Assembly (NCBI GenBank): GCA_020344865.1
Contig: CP070830.1
Coordinates: 1,177,839 to 1,189,623 of the forward strand
From: Planctomycetota bacterium
Lineage (GTDB): Bacteria; Planctomycetota; Phycisphaerae; Sedimentisphaerales; Anaerobacaceae
Direction: 5' to 3'
Length of the DNA stretch: 11,785 bases
A model generated the notes under the pieces. The model saw only the letters and a program-made list of their open reading frames with translations. It made no database searches and had not been told where the DNA came from. Of the stretch, positions 1 through 6,843 are shown in pieces (the first letter of the stretch is position 1; every line of letters starts with the position of its first letter). Both the position numbers and the translations under genes were made by a program.

Positions 1-623
1 GCGAGTATGGAGAGGTGGAGGATTATACGATTAGCGTTACGGGCGGCCCTACAACCTTCACGATTGCCGGTAATGTCTCTTCCAGCGCGGAGCCGATAAG
101 GGACCTCGAGGGCGTGACTATGGGCGGTCTGCCGGGCGATCCGGTAACGGACGTCAACGGCGATTATACGGCCACGGTTGACGCAGGCTGGAGCGGGACG
201 GTTAGCCCGACAAAGACGCAGTGGAGCTTTACTCCGAAGGTATACAGTAATGTTCAGGCAGATGCTCTTAATGAGGACTACACGGGGACCGCGACGGAAT
301 GCTACAATTTGAGTGCTCCAGACTACGCGTGGTGGGCAGCTAACGGTATGCCGGCCTGCTGGTGTTATCGCAAGCAGTGCCATGGCGATGCCAACGGCGA
401 GGCGTTCCTCGGCAAGTGGGTAACGATTGCCGACAACGACGTGTTGAAGGCGGCATTTGGTCTAGTGGTGCTGCCGCCGAACGGCGCATGCGCCGACTTC
501 AACCACGAAGGGTTCCTCGGCAAGCGGGTTACCGTTGCGGACAACGATATCCTGAAGCTTTACTTCGGCTCTACGGCCGTGCCCGACTGTGATGAGAACC
601 ACGTCAATGCGTGGACTAACTGA
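1..623 (+). CDS. C-terminal part of secreted GEVED/dockerin-like protein (5' end outside window)
   Basis: The frame is open from the first base of the window and ends at TGA 621-623, so only the C-terminal part of about 207 residues is seen. It begins inside a GEVEDY motif, the signature ending of GEVED domains in secreted bacterial proteins. The GTG at 15 encodes the Val of this motif and is not a start. Next is a domain of about 75 residues (GNVSSS...GVTMGGLPG...VTDVNGDYTATV...WSGTVSPTK...YSNV) that looks like a carboxypeptidase-regulatory or SD-type beta-sandwich repeat. After CWCYRKQC come two similar segments, GDANGEAFLGKWVTIADNDVL and ADFNHEGFLGKRVTVADNDIL (the second slightly longer in context), which resemble the paired Ca-binding repeats of a dockerin-like module. 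The protein is probably exported and surface-associated (inference). The catalytic or main domain lies upstream and cannot be named. It converges on the minus-strand gene at 684, with 60 bp between them and no clear terminator. Confidence 0.85.
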   Translation, partial: EYGEVEDYTISVTGGPTTFTIAGNVSSSAEPIRDLEGVTMGGLPGDPVTDVNGDYTATVDAGWSGTVSPTKTQWSFTPKVYSNVQADALNEDYTGTATECYNLSAPDYAWWAANGMPACWCYRKQCHGDANGEAFLGKWVTIADNDVLKAAFGLVVLPPNGACADFNHEGFLGKRVTVADNDILKLYFGSTAVPDCDENHVNAWTN

Positions 624-683
624 ATCCGTTGAGGCGGGTGGCATATTAGACGCCAGACACAAGAGCAGTTGGGGGGTGGGTTT

Positions 684-1469
684 TTAGTAGTAGTCTTTGA
701 AGGCGGCCATCCAAGGTGCGATGGAGTCGAACTCCTCCGGTGGCGGGCCCCCATCGAGGTCGAACTTTCGATTCCACTTTAGCTTCCAGAGCTCCTTTAG
801 TCCGACTTTTCTGACGGACTGGTCGAGGAAGCTGCCGTTTATGTATCCATCGTGTCTGTTGATGCAGAAGCGAATCATGTACTTTGACTCGGTCGGGGGT
901 GCGAGTTCGTCGGAGTGTGTGGGTGGCGGGTCGAAGTGCTGCGGCCATCCATCAATCCACCTGCAGTCGAGGAAGACGGGTATAAAGGCGGAGTTTCTGA
1001 CGTTGGCGGTTCTCCATCTTCTCTGGGGGTCGAGCCAGTCGTATTCCTCGGGGTAGTTTTCGAGCCAGCCGTTAATACCGAAGCTGCCGTATCCTTCGCT
1101 ACCGAGCCAGCCGGAACCGGTCCAAGCGTAAAAGGTGGCTCCGCGTGCGCCGTAGATGGACTCGCTGCCGGGCCTCACGGCCTCGGGGCAGAGTCTTACG
1201 TCGTAGTCCTTGTAATAGGGCTGGAGGACATTGAGCCACCATTCATTGTCGATGTTGCTTGCTCCCCAGCCGGACCAGAACCGGCCATCGTAGCTATCGG
1301 TGTACATAAGAGTCGCAGCACACATTTGCTTGAGGTTGGACTGGCAGAGGACAATCTTGGCTTGTTTTCTTGCGCGGGCGAGGGCGGGCATCAGTATGGA
1401 CATAAGGAGGGCGATGATTGCGATGACTACGAGCAACTCCACTAATGTGAATGCTTTTCTTGCGCGCAT
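684..1469 (-). CDS. Pseudopilin-like protein with prepilin N-terminal cleavage/methylation signal
   Basis: The product has 261 residues. It starts with a short basic leader and the type IV prepilin signal: processing is expected after Ala6, giving mature Phe7 with FTLVE and Glu at +5, followed by a hydrophobic helix (about residues 8-30). This is the substrate signature of prepilin peptidase and type II secretion or type IV pilus-like machinery. The rest is a soluble domain rich in Trp, Tyr and Gly. Near the C-terminus the segment RHDGYINGSFLDQSVRKVGL (residues 205-224) resembles the H-x9-DG-like tail of the large planctomycete family of pseudopilin-like proteins, whose function is largely unknown. 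The purine-rich stretch GGAAGGAG lies about 20 nt before the ATG, too far for a usual ribosome-binding site, but no closer start keeps the signal intact. Its own promoter and paired operator sites lie just upstream, after the regulator gene on the same strand. It is probably an envelope-anchored protein, not a major pilin (inference). Confidence 0.88.
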   Translation of the reverse strand: MRARKAFTLVELLVVIAIIALLMSILMPALARARKQAKIVLCQSNLKQMCAATLMYTDSYDGRFWSGWGASNIDNEWWLNVLQPYYKDYDVRLCPEAVRPGSESIYGARGATFYAWTGSGWLGSEGYGSFGINGWLENYPEEYDWLDPQRRWRTANVRNSAFIPVFLDCRWIDGWPQHFDPPPTHSDELAPPTESKYMIRFCINRHDGYINGSFLDQSVRKVGLKELWKLKWNRKFDLDGGPPPEEFDSIAPWMAAFKDYY

Positions 1470-1560
1470 GGTTGTGCTTATCCGGTTAGACTCCTTCCAG
1501 CACTATAACAGTCACCCTCGCTAATGGTATAACTGTTCCGCCGAGCTACATTATCAGGTA

Positions 1561-1588
1561 ATTATAGGTTTTTTTGGCCGGAAGTAAA
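1561..1588 (-). promoter_or_regulatory. Candidate promoter of the pseudopilin-like gene at 684-1469
   Basis: On the minus strand a perfect -10 TATAAT (1566 to 1561) is preceded by TTTACT (1588 to 1583, 4 of 6 matches to TTGACA) with a 16-bp spacer. Transcription would start near 1554 and give a 5' UTR of about 85 nt. The -35 touches the proximal operator half-site, as expected for a promoter activated by an AraC-type protein. Confidence 0.6.
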
Positions 1589-1621
1589 CATCATTTTACG
1601 GTTTTGTTTCGTCATTTTGCG
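1589..1621 (-). promoter_or_regulatory. Paired direct-repeat operator, half-sites 21 bp apart
   Basis: Read on the minus strand, CGCAAAATGACG (1621 to 1610) is followed 21 bp later by CGTAAAATGATG (1600 to 1589), a 10 of 12 match. The proximal copy directly abuts the candidate -35 at 1588-1583. The first half-site is identical, base for base and in the same orientation relative to transcription, to the proximal half-site before the gene at 3321. A period of 21 bp is two helical turns and is typical of AraC-family half-site pairs. The likely binder is the regulator encoded immediately upstream (inference). Confidence 0.7.
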
Positions 1622-1649
1622 CAGGGGCAATTCATGGGCGATTTTTATT

Positions 1650-2822
1650 TTATTTTTGGCCGTAGCGCTTGCGGTAGGCGAGAGGGCTCATGCCCTTCTC
1701 GCTGCGGAAATAGCGGGCTATATTCTCGACACCGGCGTGTCCAAGGGCGAACGCTATCTGGGCTATGGACAGATTGGTCTCGACCAGCATCCTTGCAACC
1801 TGTTCGACGCGGGTGCGCTTTATTTCTGCGAGGACGGAACGGTGGAGCTCCCTTCGGAAGCACTGTTCCAAGGTCCGGCGCGAGACGGCCACGGCCTCTG
1901 TTACGTCGCTGACCTGAATCATTTCTTTCGCGTGACGGCGGATGAAACGTACGGCGGCAGCTACGTCACGGTCCTCCATAGCCAGGATTTCGGTTGATTG
2001 TCTGGTCACTACGTGAGTCGGGTGGACGACGATGGTGCGGTCGTGGTGCTTTCTTTTTTTGCGCGACATCATTTTGTCGAGCAGCTCGGCGGCCTCGTAT
2101 CCGGACCTCTGGGTATTGAGTGCGATGCTTGAAAGGGGCGGGCTGGAGAGCTCACAAACGAGCTCATCGTTATCGACGCCGATAATGGCCAACTCTTCGG
2201 GGACGTGCAGGCCCGCGATTTTGCAGGCCTCGACGACATCGCGACTTCGGTCGTCGGTGCATGTCATAAGACCGATTGGTTTTGGAAGGGACCGGAGCCA
2301 GTCCGCCATAGAGATTTGTTCATCCTGCCACGAGCGGTGGCCTCGCGGCCTGGGCTGTTTGTAGAGGTGGGTATGAAAGCCAGCCTGTTCGATTCTCCGG
2401 CAGAAACTCTCTCCTCGACTTCGTGCACCGAACATATCCTGAAAACCACAATAGGCGAAATTTTTGAATCCTCGGTCGAGGAGATGCTCAGCGGCCATCC
2501 GGCCCATTGCGGCGTTGTCGCCGACGATGTTTGCGGCTCCGGCGACGTGGTCTTCGATATATGGAGAGGCGACGGCCGGCAGACCGAGCTGGACAAATTC
2601 GCGTGGTCTTTCCTGCTCGATGATGATGATGCCGTCGGCATCTAATTCTTTTTGATGTGATAAGGCTTTGAGCCAGTGGGCGGGATGCCTGTAGTAAGGG
2701 GGCTTGTGGTAGAAAATCCAGGGCCCGTGGAGGCGAGAGTATTTTGCAATTCCGCGCAAGAGGCCCCGGCAATAGGCCCTTGACGTATCTATGAGCAGGA
2801 TGACTTTTCTGACCTTTGCCAT
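1650..2822 (-). CDS. XylR-type transcriptional regulator (LacI-like sensor plus AraC HTH)
   Basis: The product has 390 residues, close to the 392 of E. coli XylR, and the same hybrid layout. Residues about 6-275 form a periplasmic-binding-protein-like sugar sensor of the LacI/GalR type (GIAKYSR, then DADGIII, IVGDNAAMGRMAAEHLLDRGF, TCTDDRSRDVVEACKIAGLHVPEELAIIGVDND). The usual N-terminal LacI HTH is absent. Residues about 288-388 form an AraC/XylS DNA-binding domain with two helix-turn-helix units (VSDVTEAVAVSRRTLEQCF and SIAQIAFALGHAGVENIARYF), ending in the family pattern SPLAYRKRY. It should bind a sugar or sugar derivative in the cytoplasm and activate transcription from direct-repeat sites. 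The ligand cannot be read from the sequence, so the symbol xylR is not assigned. It sits between two promoters that share one operator pattern. No Shine-Dalgarno sequence precedes the ATG. Confidence 0.92.
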   Translation of the reverse strand: MAKVRKVILLIDTSRAYCRGLLRGIAKYSRLHGPWIFYHKPPYYRHPAHWLKALSHQKELDADGIIIIEQERPREFVQLGLPAVASPYIEDHVAGAANIVGDNAAMGRMAAEHLLDRGFKNFAYCGFQDMFGARSRGESFCRRIEQAGFHTHLYKQPRPRGHRSWQDEQISMADWLRSLPKPIGLMTCTDDRSRDVVEACKIAGLHVPEELAIIGVDNDELVCELSSPPLSSIALNTQRSGYEAAELLDKMMSRKKRKHHDRTIVVHPTHVVTRQSTEILAMEDRDVAAAVRFIRRHAKEMIQVSDVTEAVAVSRRTLEQCFRRELHRSVLAEIKRTRVEQVARMLVETNLSIAQIAFALGHAGVENIARYFRSEKGMSPLAYRKRYGQK

Positions 2823-2829
2823 ATCGTCA

Positions 2830-2859
2830 TTTATACACTTTCGAGGGTGTGGAGGGCAA
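2830..2859 (-). promoter_or_regulatory. Candidate promoter of the XylR-type regulator, implying a leaderless mRNA
   Basis: On the minus strand TTGCCC (2859 to 2854) and TATAAA (2835 to 2830) are separated by 18 bp. The -10 ends 7 nt before the ATG at 2822, so the transcript would begin at or next to the start codon. The absence of any Shine-Dalgarno-like sequence fits a leaderless message. Only the two hexamers support this. Confidence 0.4.
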
Positions 2860-2941
2860 TTTTAAATTTTTAGAAATCGGGGTTGCAGCGGTGTTTAGAT
2901 TTCGCATATTCGGGAGGGATTAGCGTGGTTGGAGGGTGGTG

Positions 2942-2974
2942 CGCATAATGATGAAAGTTAAACGCAAAATGACG
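2942..2974 (+). promoter_or_regulatory. Paired direct-repeat operator upstream of the 3321 gene
   Basis: CGCATAATGATG (2942-2953) and CGCAAAATGACG (2963-2974) are direct repeats, 10 of 12 identical and exactly 21 bp apart. The proximal copy ends 2 bp before the candidate -35. The arrangement (orientation, 21-bp period, contact with the -35) is the same as at 1589-1621. The proximal copy also overlaps an inverted repeat, AACGCAA (2961-2967) with TTGCGTT (2980-2986), but the direct-repeat reading is better supported because it recurs at the second promoter. Confidence 0.7.
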
Positions 2975-2976
2975 TT

Positions 2977-3004
2977 TTGTTGCGTTGGGGAGAAGTGTTA
3001 TAAT
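2977..3004 (+). promoter_or_regulatory. Candidate promoter with extended -10 for the 3321 gene
   Basis: A perfect extended -10, TGtTATAAT (2996-3004), is preceded at 16 bp by the poor -35 TTGTTG (2977-2982, 3 of 6). A weak -35 next to an operator pair is what an activator-dependent promoter would look like. The predicted start is near 3011. Confidence 0.6.
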
Positions 3005-3127
3005 ATTTGCAAGCGCGTGCGGTTTGCGTGTGCCGGATTGTAGAGCCTCGTAGTCGTTTGAAGAGGGAGCAGGTCGTGTACGCGGCTGGAGCGAGGGCTT
3101 TGTCCGGAGGAATCAAGCATTCGCATC

Positions 3128-3164
3128 AGGACTGACGTAGTGAACGGCAGCACAGTCAAGTCCT
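3128..3164 (+). other. Strong imperfect hairpin in the 5' leader
   Basis: AGGACT (3128-3133) pairs with AGTCCT (3159-3164), GAC (3134-3136) with GTC (3155-3157) across a bulged A, and GTG (3140-3142) with CAC (3151-3153), leaving the loop AACGGCAG. No T-run follows, so it is not an intrinsic terminator. One copy of the GCTGGAGCGAG repeat begins 3 nt after it. Confidence 0.5.
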
Positions 3165-3307
3165 AAAGCTGGAGCGAGTCAGGTACGCATTTTTGATGGA
3201 AAAGATTTGAAGGTTAGTGGCGCTTGTGGAGGGGGTATGCGTTGAGTGTTGAAGATTAAAGTGTTTTTGCAGTGGAGTTAAAGGAAGGCTGGAGTTTTCG
3301 ATTATCG

Positions 3308-3314
3308 AAGGAGG
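3308..3314 (+). promoter_or_regulatory. Strong ribosome-binding site AAGGAGG
   Basis: AAGGAGG lies 6 nt before the ATG at 3321 and fixes that start. It overlaps the right arm of the TTCGAT/ATCGAA inverted repeat at 3297-3309, so a small hairpin could partly hide its first bases. Confidence 0.85.
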
Positions 3315-3320
3315 ATTATC

Positions 3321-6300
3321 ATGTCTAAGAAAGTTTTAGTGTTAACGGCTTTAGTTTTAGCATTGTGTCTGGTCGGTGTCGGTCGGGGAGCAACGGAATC
3401 TGTTCGGAAGTGCTGGTGGAGCGACTGGGGGACTACGCACGACTGGAACGAGCCGAACAACTGGTACACGATGGACCACTACTGGGAGGATTCCGACGGA
3501 GACGGTGCGAGGGATTACGGGGAGACGATGTGGTTTGTCAAGGTGGACCCGAATCAGGTGCCGGACTATAACATCCCGGCGAAGGTAGGCAAGGCAGGGG
3601 CACGGGAGGTCTATCCGAGGGCTCTGCGTGACTATGTGTTAGGAGGCGGTCCGATGACGGATCCGACAATCGGTCCAGGCATGGTGGCGGAGGCGAACTA
3701 TGTGCAGGTTGGCGGTGGAGAGAGCTTTGACCCGAACGTAGGCGGGGGCGCAGAGGACCCCGACCCCAATCACGATGACCCGAACCGCAGTCACTACCTG
3801 TGGATGACGGGAGGGACGCTCGAAGTTGGGGCTTCGCAGACGTGGGAGGGGTACGAAGTAGAGTACGGCTACGGTGAATTTAACGGCCAGTGGGCAACAG
3901 GCAGGTTTTCGCTTGCGGTAGTGCCGAGCGGGACGGGTGGTCCCGGGTACGGGACATTTTACATGAGCGGCGGTACGGTTAATCTCGGCGGGCATATGGA
4001 GGTTGCCGCGTGGGGAGCTACGGGACTGCTGGATATGACGGGCGGTACGATAAATATGGTGCAGGGTCTTTATTGTCCCTCGAGTATATGGGGGGGGACT
4101 CCGGGCACGATAAACCTGCATGGCGGGGCTATAAACGCGCGTTTTTACAAGGTTGCGGGCGAATCAGGCTCATTGGACATCACGGAGGGCAAGCTGACCT
4201 TAGAGGGGGACGAGACGGGAACGATGAGCAATTACGCCGGCGGCGGTGTGGCTAATGCGTCTGTTACGGTGTACGGCGTTGGGCACGGTGAGATTGTGAG
4301 CGACCCGTGCTATGGCGACGCGGTCGGCAAGCGTGCGGCGTTGAGCATAGATTACGATTCGGCGACGGAGGGTAGGACGACTGTGTCGGCGTCAGTTACC
4401 GGCCCTGAGCAGGCATGGGCTCCGAGCCCTCCTGACGGCGCGCTGAGTGTAAAGGGCCCGCCGAGCGACCTTCCGCGTCCTATTCTGAGCTGGTCGGCGG
4501 GCGACGGAGCGGGCACGCACGATGTTTACTTCGGGACGAGTTTCGCCGAGGTAAACGATGCGGATACATCTTCGGGTGCATACATAGGCGACCAAGGTGT
4601 TGGCGATGTTAACTGGACGGTGGACAGGGACCTCGAAATACTGACGCAGTACTTCTGGCGGATCGATGAGGTCAATGTGGGGCCGGTGAAGGGCGAAGTG
4701 TGGGACTTTACAGTGGCGAACCTGGGCAAGAGCTCTTATCCGAGTCCATCCAATGGTGAGGAGGCAGTGGCGACGGACGCAGGTATGAGCTGGGCGCCGG
4801 GGATTTACGCGGTGACACACGATGTTTACTTCGGGACAAGTTTCGACGACGTGAACGATGCGACGACATCGGAGGACCCGAACGGCGCGTTTATGGGCAA
4901 CCAGTCCGGCAATACATATGATTTTAAAACCTATGATCCGAACGCGCTTGTGTTTTCGACGACTTACTACTGGCGGATTGACGATGTCAACGGTGCGAGC
5001 AGGTACCGGGGCGATGTGTGGAGGTTCACGACGGGGGCGTATCTTACGGTGGAGGATTTTGACTCTTACGCGACGAATACGGAGCTGTATGCGGCGTGGG
5101 ATGATTACTGGACGAACGAGAGCGGCTCGGAGATATTTGTGGAGAAGGAGGCGACATTCGTTAGAGAGGGCAACTCGCTTATGTTTGACTACCTGAATAC
5201 GTACACAGATTACGGCAAGCAAGTGGGTTCTTTCATCGACGCCGATATCGCCGACCTGGCAATCGGGAGCGACTGGACGGTGAGCGAGGCGAAGGCACTG
5301 GTACTGCACTTCTTCGGCAAGTTAGGCAACAGCGCTACGGTGAACGACAAGATGTGGGTTGAACTGGAGGATACGAGCAGCAACGCGGGCGTGGCGATAT
5401 ACGACGGTGATTTGAACGACATAGCGGTGCCGGGGTGGCAGGAGTGGAACATTGACCTCGGGGTGTTCGACGCATGCGGCGTAAGCCTGGCGAATGTGGA
5501 CAAGGTCCATATAGGTTTCGGCAACTACTACCGTACGGGTCAGGCCGAAGAGGGCGGCTCGGGAACCGTATGGTTCGACGATATTGGACTGTATCCGAGA
5601 AGATGCGTCGACACTGCAGCCTATCCTCACGGTGATTTGACGGGCGACTGTATGATAGATTACTTCGATGTCGAGGTTATGGCGGCAGACTGGCTGGCAC
5701 ATGATTACAATACCATCGGCTTCGACGCGACATTGAGGAATTACGACGACCCGAATTCATCGTGGACGACAGACGGTCATGACGGCAACGCGCTTCTGAT
5801 TATGTCAGCTCCTGAGGATCTTGAAACGTTCTGTGCAGACGAATCCGGGCAGGTGCTGCCATATGTCGAGATTCCACCGTTGAATTTGAATTCTAATACG
5901 GTAACCATGTCGGCATGGGTGAAGCGAGACGGCGACCAGTGCGACTGGATGACGGGCATAATATTCCAGCGAGACGGGGACACCACTGCGGGCCTTTGCT
6001 TCGGGAACAAGGATGCTGTGCGGAACGACCTCGCATTCAACTGGGACGACATGCAGGACGCGTGGAACTGGGATTCGGGGATAAGTACGCCGAACCAGCA
6101 ATGGTTCTTCGCGGCTCTTGTGGTAGAGCCGGACCAGGGGACGATATATCTTTACGACGGGACGTGGTCGTATAACACGAAGACCACGACGCAGGGCTTT
6201 GCGCCGGAACCTTTCGCGGGCGTGACCTGTATCGGTCAGGACATGCACCGGCAGCCTCGGAACGTGATAGGGTGGATAGACGATGCTCGGATTTACAACT

Positions 6301-6551
6301 ATTCTCTGAGTCAGTCCGAGATTCAGAGCATAGTTACGACGGGAGAGCCCAACGACCCATTCTGCTGGTACAAGCTGGACGAGGGCGGTGGGCTGGTCGC
6401 GCACGACTCGGGCAGCGGTGGTATGATATATCACCCGGTGCCGTCGGCGGCGAACTATGTTGACGACGAGCCGGAATACCATCGGTACGTGAACTTCAAG
6501 GACTACGATTATCTGGCGAGAAACTGGCTGAAGGAGGTTCTATTTCCGTAA
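3321..6551 (+). CDS. Large secreted multidomain protein with FN3-like, lectin-like and dockerin-like modules
   Basis: The product has 1076 residues. Residues 1-23 form a Sec signal peptide (KK, hydrophobic core, cleavage near GRGA). About 35-130 resemble the start of autotransporter-like repeat proteins; 155-295 contain beta-helix-like repeats (YLWMTGGTLEVG, TFYMSGGTVNLGG, LLDMTGGTINM, TINLHGGAIN). Two FN3-like repeats follow at about 366-465 and 466-571, each with THDVYFGTSF and later YWRID or FWRID. About 575-757 is a beta-sandwich that looks like a carbohydrate-binding module (starts VEDFDSY, ends WFDDIGLYPR). GDLTGDCMIDYFDVEVMAAD (771-790) is a dockerin-like half-repeat, 800-1004 a LamG-type concanavalin-like domain (VTMSAWVKR, IDDARIYN), and VNFKDYDYLARNWL at the C-terminus a second dockerin-like half. 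No catalytic site was recognised. It is probably a surface polysaccharide-binding or scaffold protein (inference). AAGGAGG precedes the ATG by 6 nt, and a strong terminator follows. Confidence 0.92.
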   Translation: MSKKVLVLTALVLALCLVGVGRGATESVRKCWWSDWGTTHDWNEPNNWYTMDHYWEDSDGDGARDYGETMWFVKVDPNQVPDYNIPAKVGKAGAREVYPRALRDYVLGGGPMTDPTIGPGMVAEANYVQVGGGESFDPNVGGGAEDPDPNHDDPNRSHYLWMTGGTLEVGASQTWEGYEVEYGYGEFNGQWATGRFSLAVVPSGTGGPGYGTFYMSGGTVNLGGHMEVAAWGATGLLDMTGGTINMVQGLYCPSSIWGGTPGTINLHGGAINARFYKVAGESGSLDITEGKLTLEGDETGTMSNYAGGGVANASVTVYGVGHGEIVSDPCYGDAVGKRAALSIDYDSATEGRTTVSASVTGPEQAWAPSPPDGALSVKGPPSDLPRPILSWSAGDGAGTHDVYFGTSFAEVNDADTSSGAYIGDQGVGDVNWTVDRDLEILTQYFWRIDEVNVGPVKGEVWDFTVANLGKSSYPSPSNGEEAVATDAGMSWAPGIYAVTHDVYFGTSFDDVNDATTSEDPNGAFMGNQSGNTYDFKTYDPNALVFSTTYYWRIDDVNGASRYRGDVWRFTTGAYLTVEDFDSYATNTELYAAWDDYWTNESGSEIFVEKEATFVREGNSLMFDYLNTYTDYGKQVGSFIDADIADLAIGSDWTVSEAKALVLHFFGKLGNSATVNDKMWVELEDTSSNAGVAIYDGDLNDIAVPGWQEWNIDLGVFDACGVSLANVDKVHIGFGNYYRTGQAEEGGSGTVWFDDIGLYPRRCVDTAAYPHGDLTGDCMIDYFDVEVMAADWLAHDYNTIGFDATLRNYDDPNSSWTTDGHDGNALLIMSAPEDLETFCADESGQVLPYVEIPPLNLNSNTVTMSAWVKRDGDQCDWMTGIIFQRDGDTTAGLCFGNKDAVRNDLAFNWDDMQDAWNWDSGISTPNQQWFFAALVVEPDQGTIYLYDGTWSYNTKTTTQGFAPEPFAGVTCIGQDMHRQPRNVIGWIDDARIYNYSLSQSEIQSIVTTGEPNDPFCWYKLDEGGGLVAHDSGSGGMIYHPVPSAANYVDDEPEYHRYVNFKDYDYLARNWLKEVLFP
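4518..4860 (+). repeat. Internal duplication of FN3-like repeat, period 300 bp
   Basis: The stretches beginning CACGATGTTTACTTCGGGAC at 4518 and 4818 are near-identical for about 43 bp (THDVYFGTSF at residues 399 and 499) and sit exactly 300 bp apart. The rest of the two 100-residue repeats is conserved only in key positions, so this is an old tandem duplication with a well-preserved core. Confidence 0.8.
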
Positions 6552-6584
6552 TATTCAGTGAAGACAATCAGAACACATCACACC

Positions 6585-6628
6585 AGCTTGGGGCCCTTAC
6601 GAAGCAGGTACGGGCCCCGATGCTTTTT
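6585..6628 (+). terminator. Strong intrinsic terminator of the 3321-6551 gene
   Basis: GGGGCCC (6590-6596) pairs with GGGCCCC (6612-6618). The stem extends inward with TAC/GTA and outward with TT/GA and AGC/GCT around one bulged T. The loop is GAAGCAG (6601-6607). A run of five T (6624-6628) follows. It begins about 34 nt after the stop codon. Confidence 0.85.
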
Positions 6629-6765
6629 CGCATTCAGGTCGGCAGATAAGGGAAATTGAGGCAAAAAAGGGAATAATTAAGGTAGATTGGCGTTTTATGA
6701 CGATTAGAGGAGTGGACGGGCAGCCTGGGGGCGTAGATTCGCCTGCCGGGGGCCAAAAAAATTAG

Positions 6766-6793
6766 TTGCAATTGTTGACAGGGTCTATATAAT
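6766..6793 (+). promoter_or_regulatory. Candidate promoter of the sigma/anti-sigma operon
   Basis: TTGCAA (6766-6771, 4 of 6) and a perfect TATAAT (6788-6793) are spaced 16 bp. The predicted start is near 6800, about 44 nt before the sigma gene. This looks like a housekeeping promoter, not a clear ECF-type one. A perfect TTGACA at 6775-6780 sits inside the spacer, only 7 bp from the -10, and cannot pair with it. Confidence 0.6.
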
Positions 6794-6843
6794 GGTGGCC
6801 CAACAGTTTTATTGGCGATTATTAACGGTTATTTAGGATTTTT

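Larger units (their letters stand above)
3011..3320 (+). promoter_or_regulatory. Long 5' leader with hairpins and a short direct repeat, no coding region
   Basis: About 310 nt separate the predicted transcription start from the ATG, and no plausible gene lies in the interval. Visible elements are the 11-nt repeat GCTGGAGCGAG at 3085-3095 and 3168-3178 (partial third copy GCTGGAG near 3288), a small hairpin GGGCTTTGTCC (about 3094-3104), a possible pairing of GCGA 3091-3094 with TCGC 3121-3124, the strong hairpin at 3128-3164, and a 6-nt inverted repeat TTCGAT/ATCGAA (3297-3309) touching the ribosome-binding site. I do not recognise a known riboswitch class. It could be a regulatory leader or simply an untranslated spacer. 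Confidence 0.4.

Noticed and set aside
15..17. GTG as start codon of the first gene
   Set aside because: It encodes the Val inside a GEVEDY motif, and the frame stays open to the left edge, so the gene begins outside the window.
624..683. Terminator between the two converging genes at the left
   Set aside because: Only a 4-bp TGGC/GCCA pairing was found, without a suitable T-run after it on either strand.
915..1445. Long open frame on the plus strand opposite the pseudopilin-like gene
   Set aside because: It lies entirely antisense to a gene with a clear prepilin signal, and its composition does not resemble a known protein.
3177..3188. AGTCAGGTACGC as part of a cobalamin-type B12 box
   Set aside because: The right half of the box and the other conserved cobalamin riboswitch elements are missing.
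3011..3320. Cyclic di-GMP riboswitch in the leader
   Set aside because: The conserved core, including the GACGCAAAGCC-like segment, was not found.
4392..5309. Long open frame on the minus strand inside the large secreted protein gene
   Set aside because: It is antisense to well-recognised FN3-like repeats and is rich in Arg, Val and His, as expected of a shadow frame in G+C-rich DNA.
6691..6702. CGTTTTATGACG as a third operator half-site
   Set aside because: It matches 10 of 12 positions of the degenerate consensus, but the position 21 bp upstream is only a poor match (8 of 12) and it lies 63 bp from the candidate -35. This may be chance.
6775..6780. Perfect TTGACA before the sigma gene as a -35
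   Set aside because: It lies only 7 bp from the TATAAT, and no -10 is found 16-18 bp downstream. TTGCAA at 6766-6771 has the right spacing.
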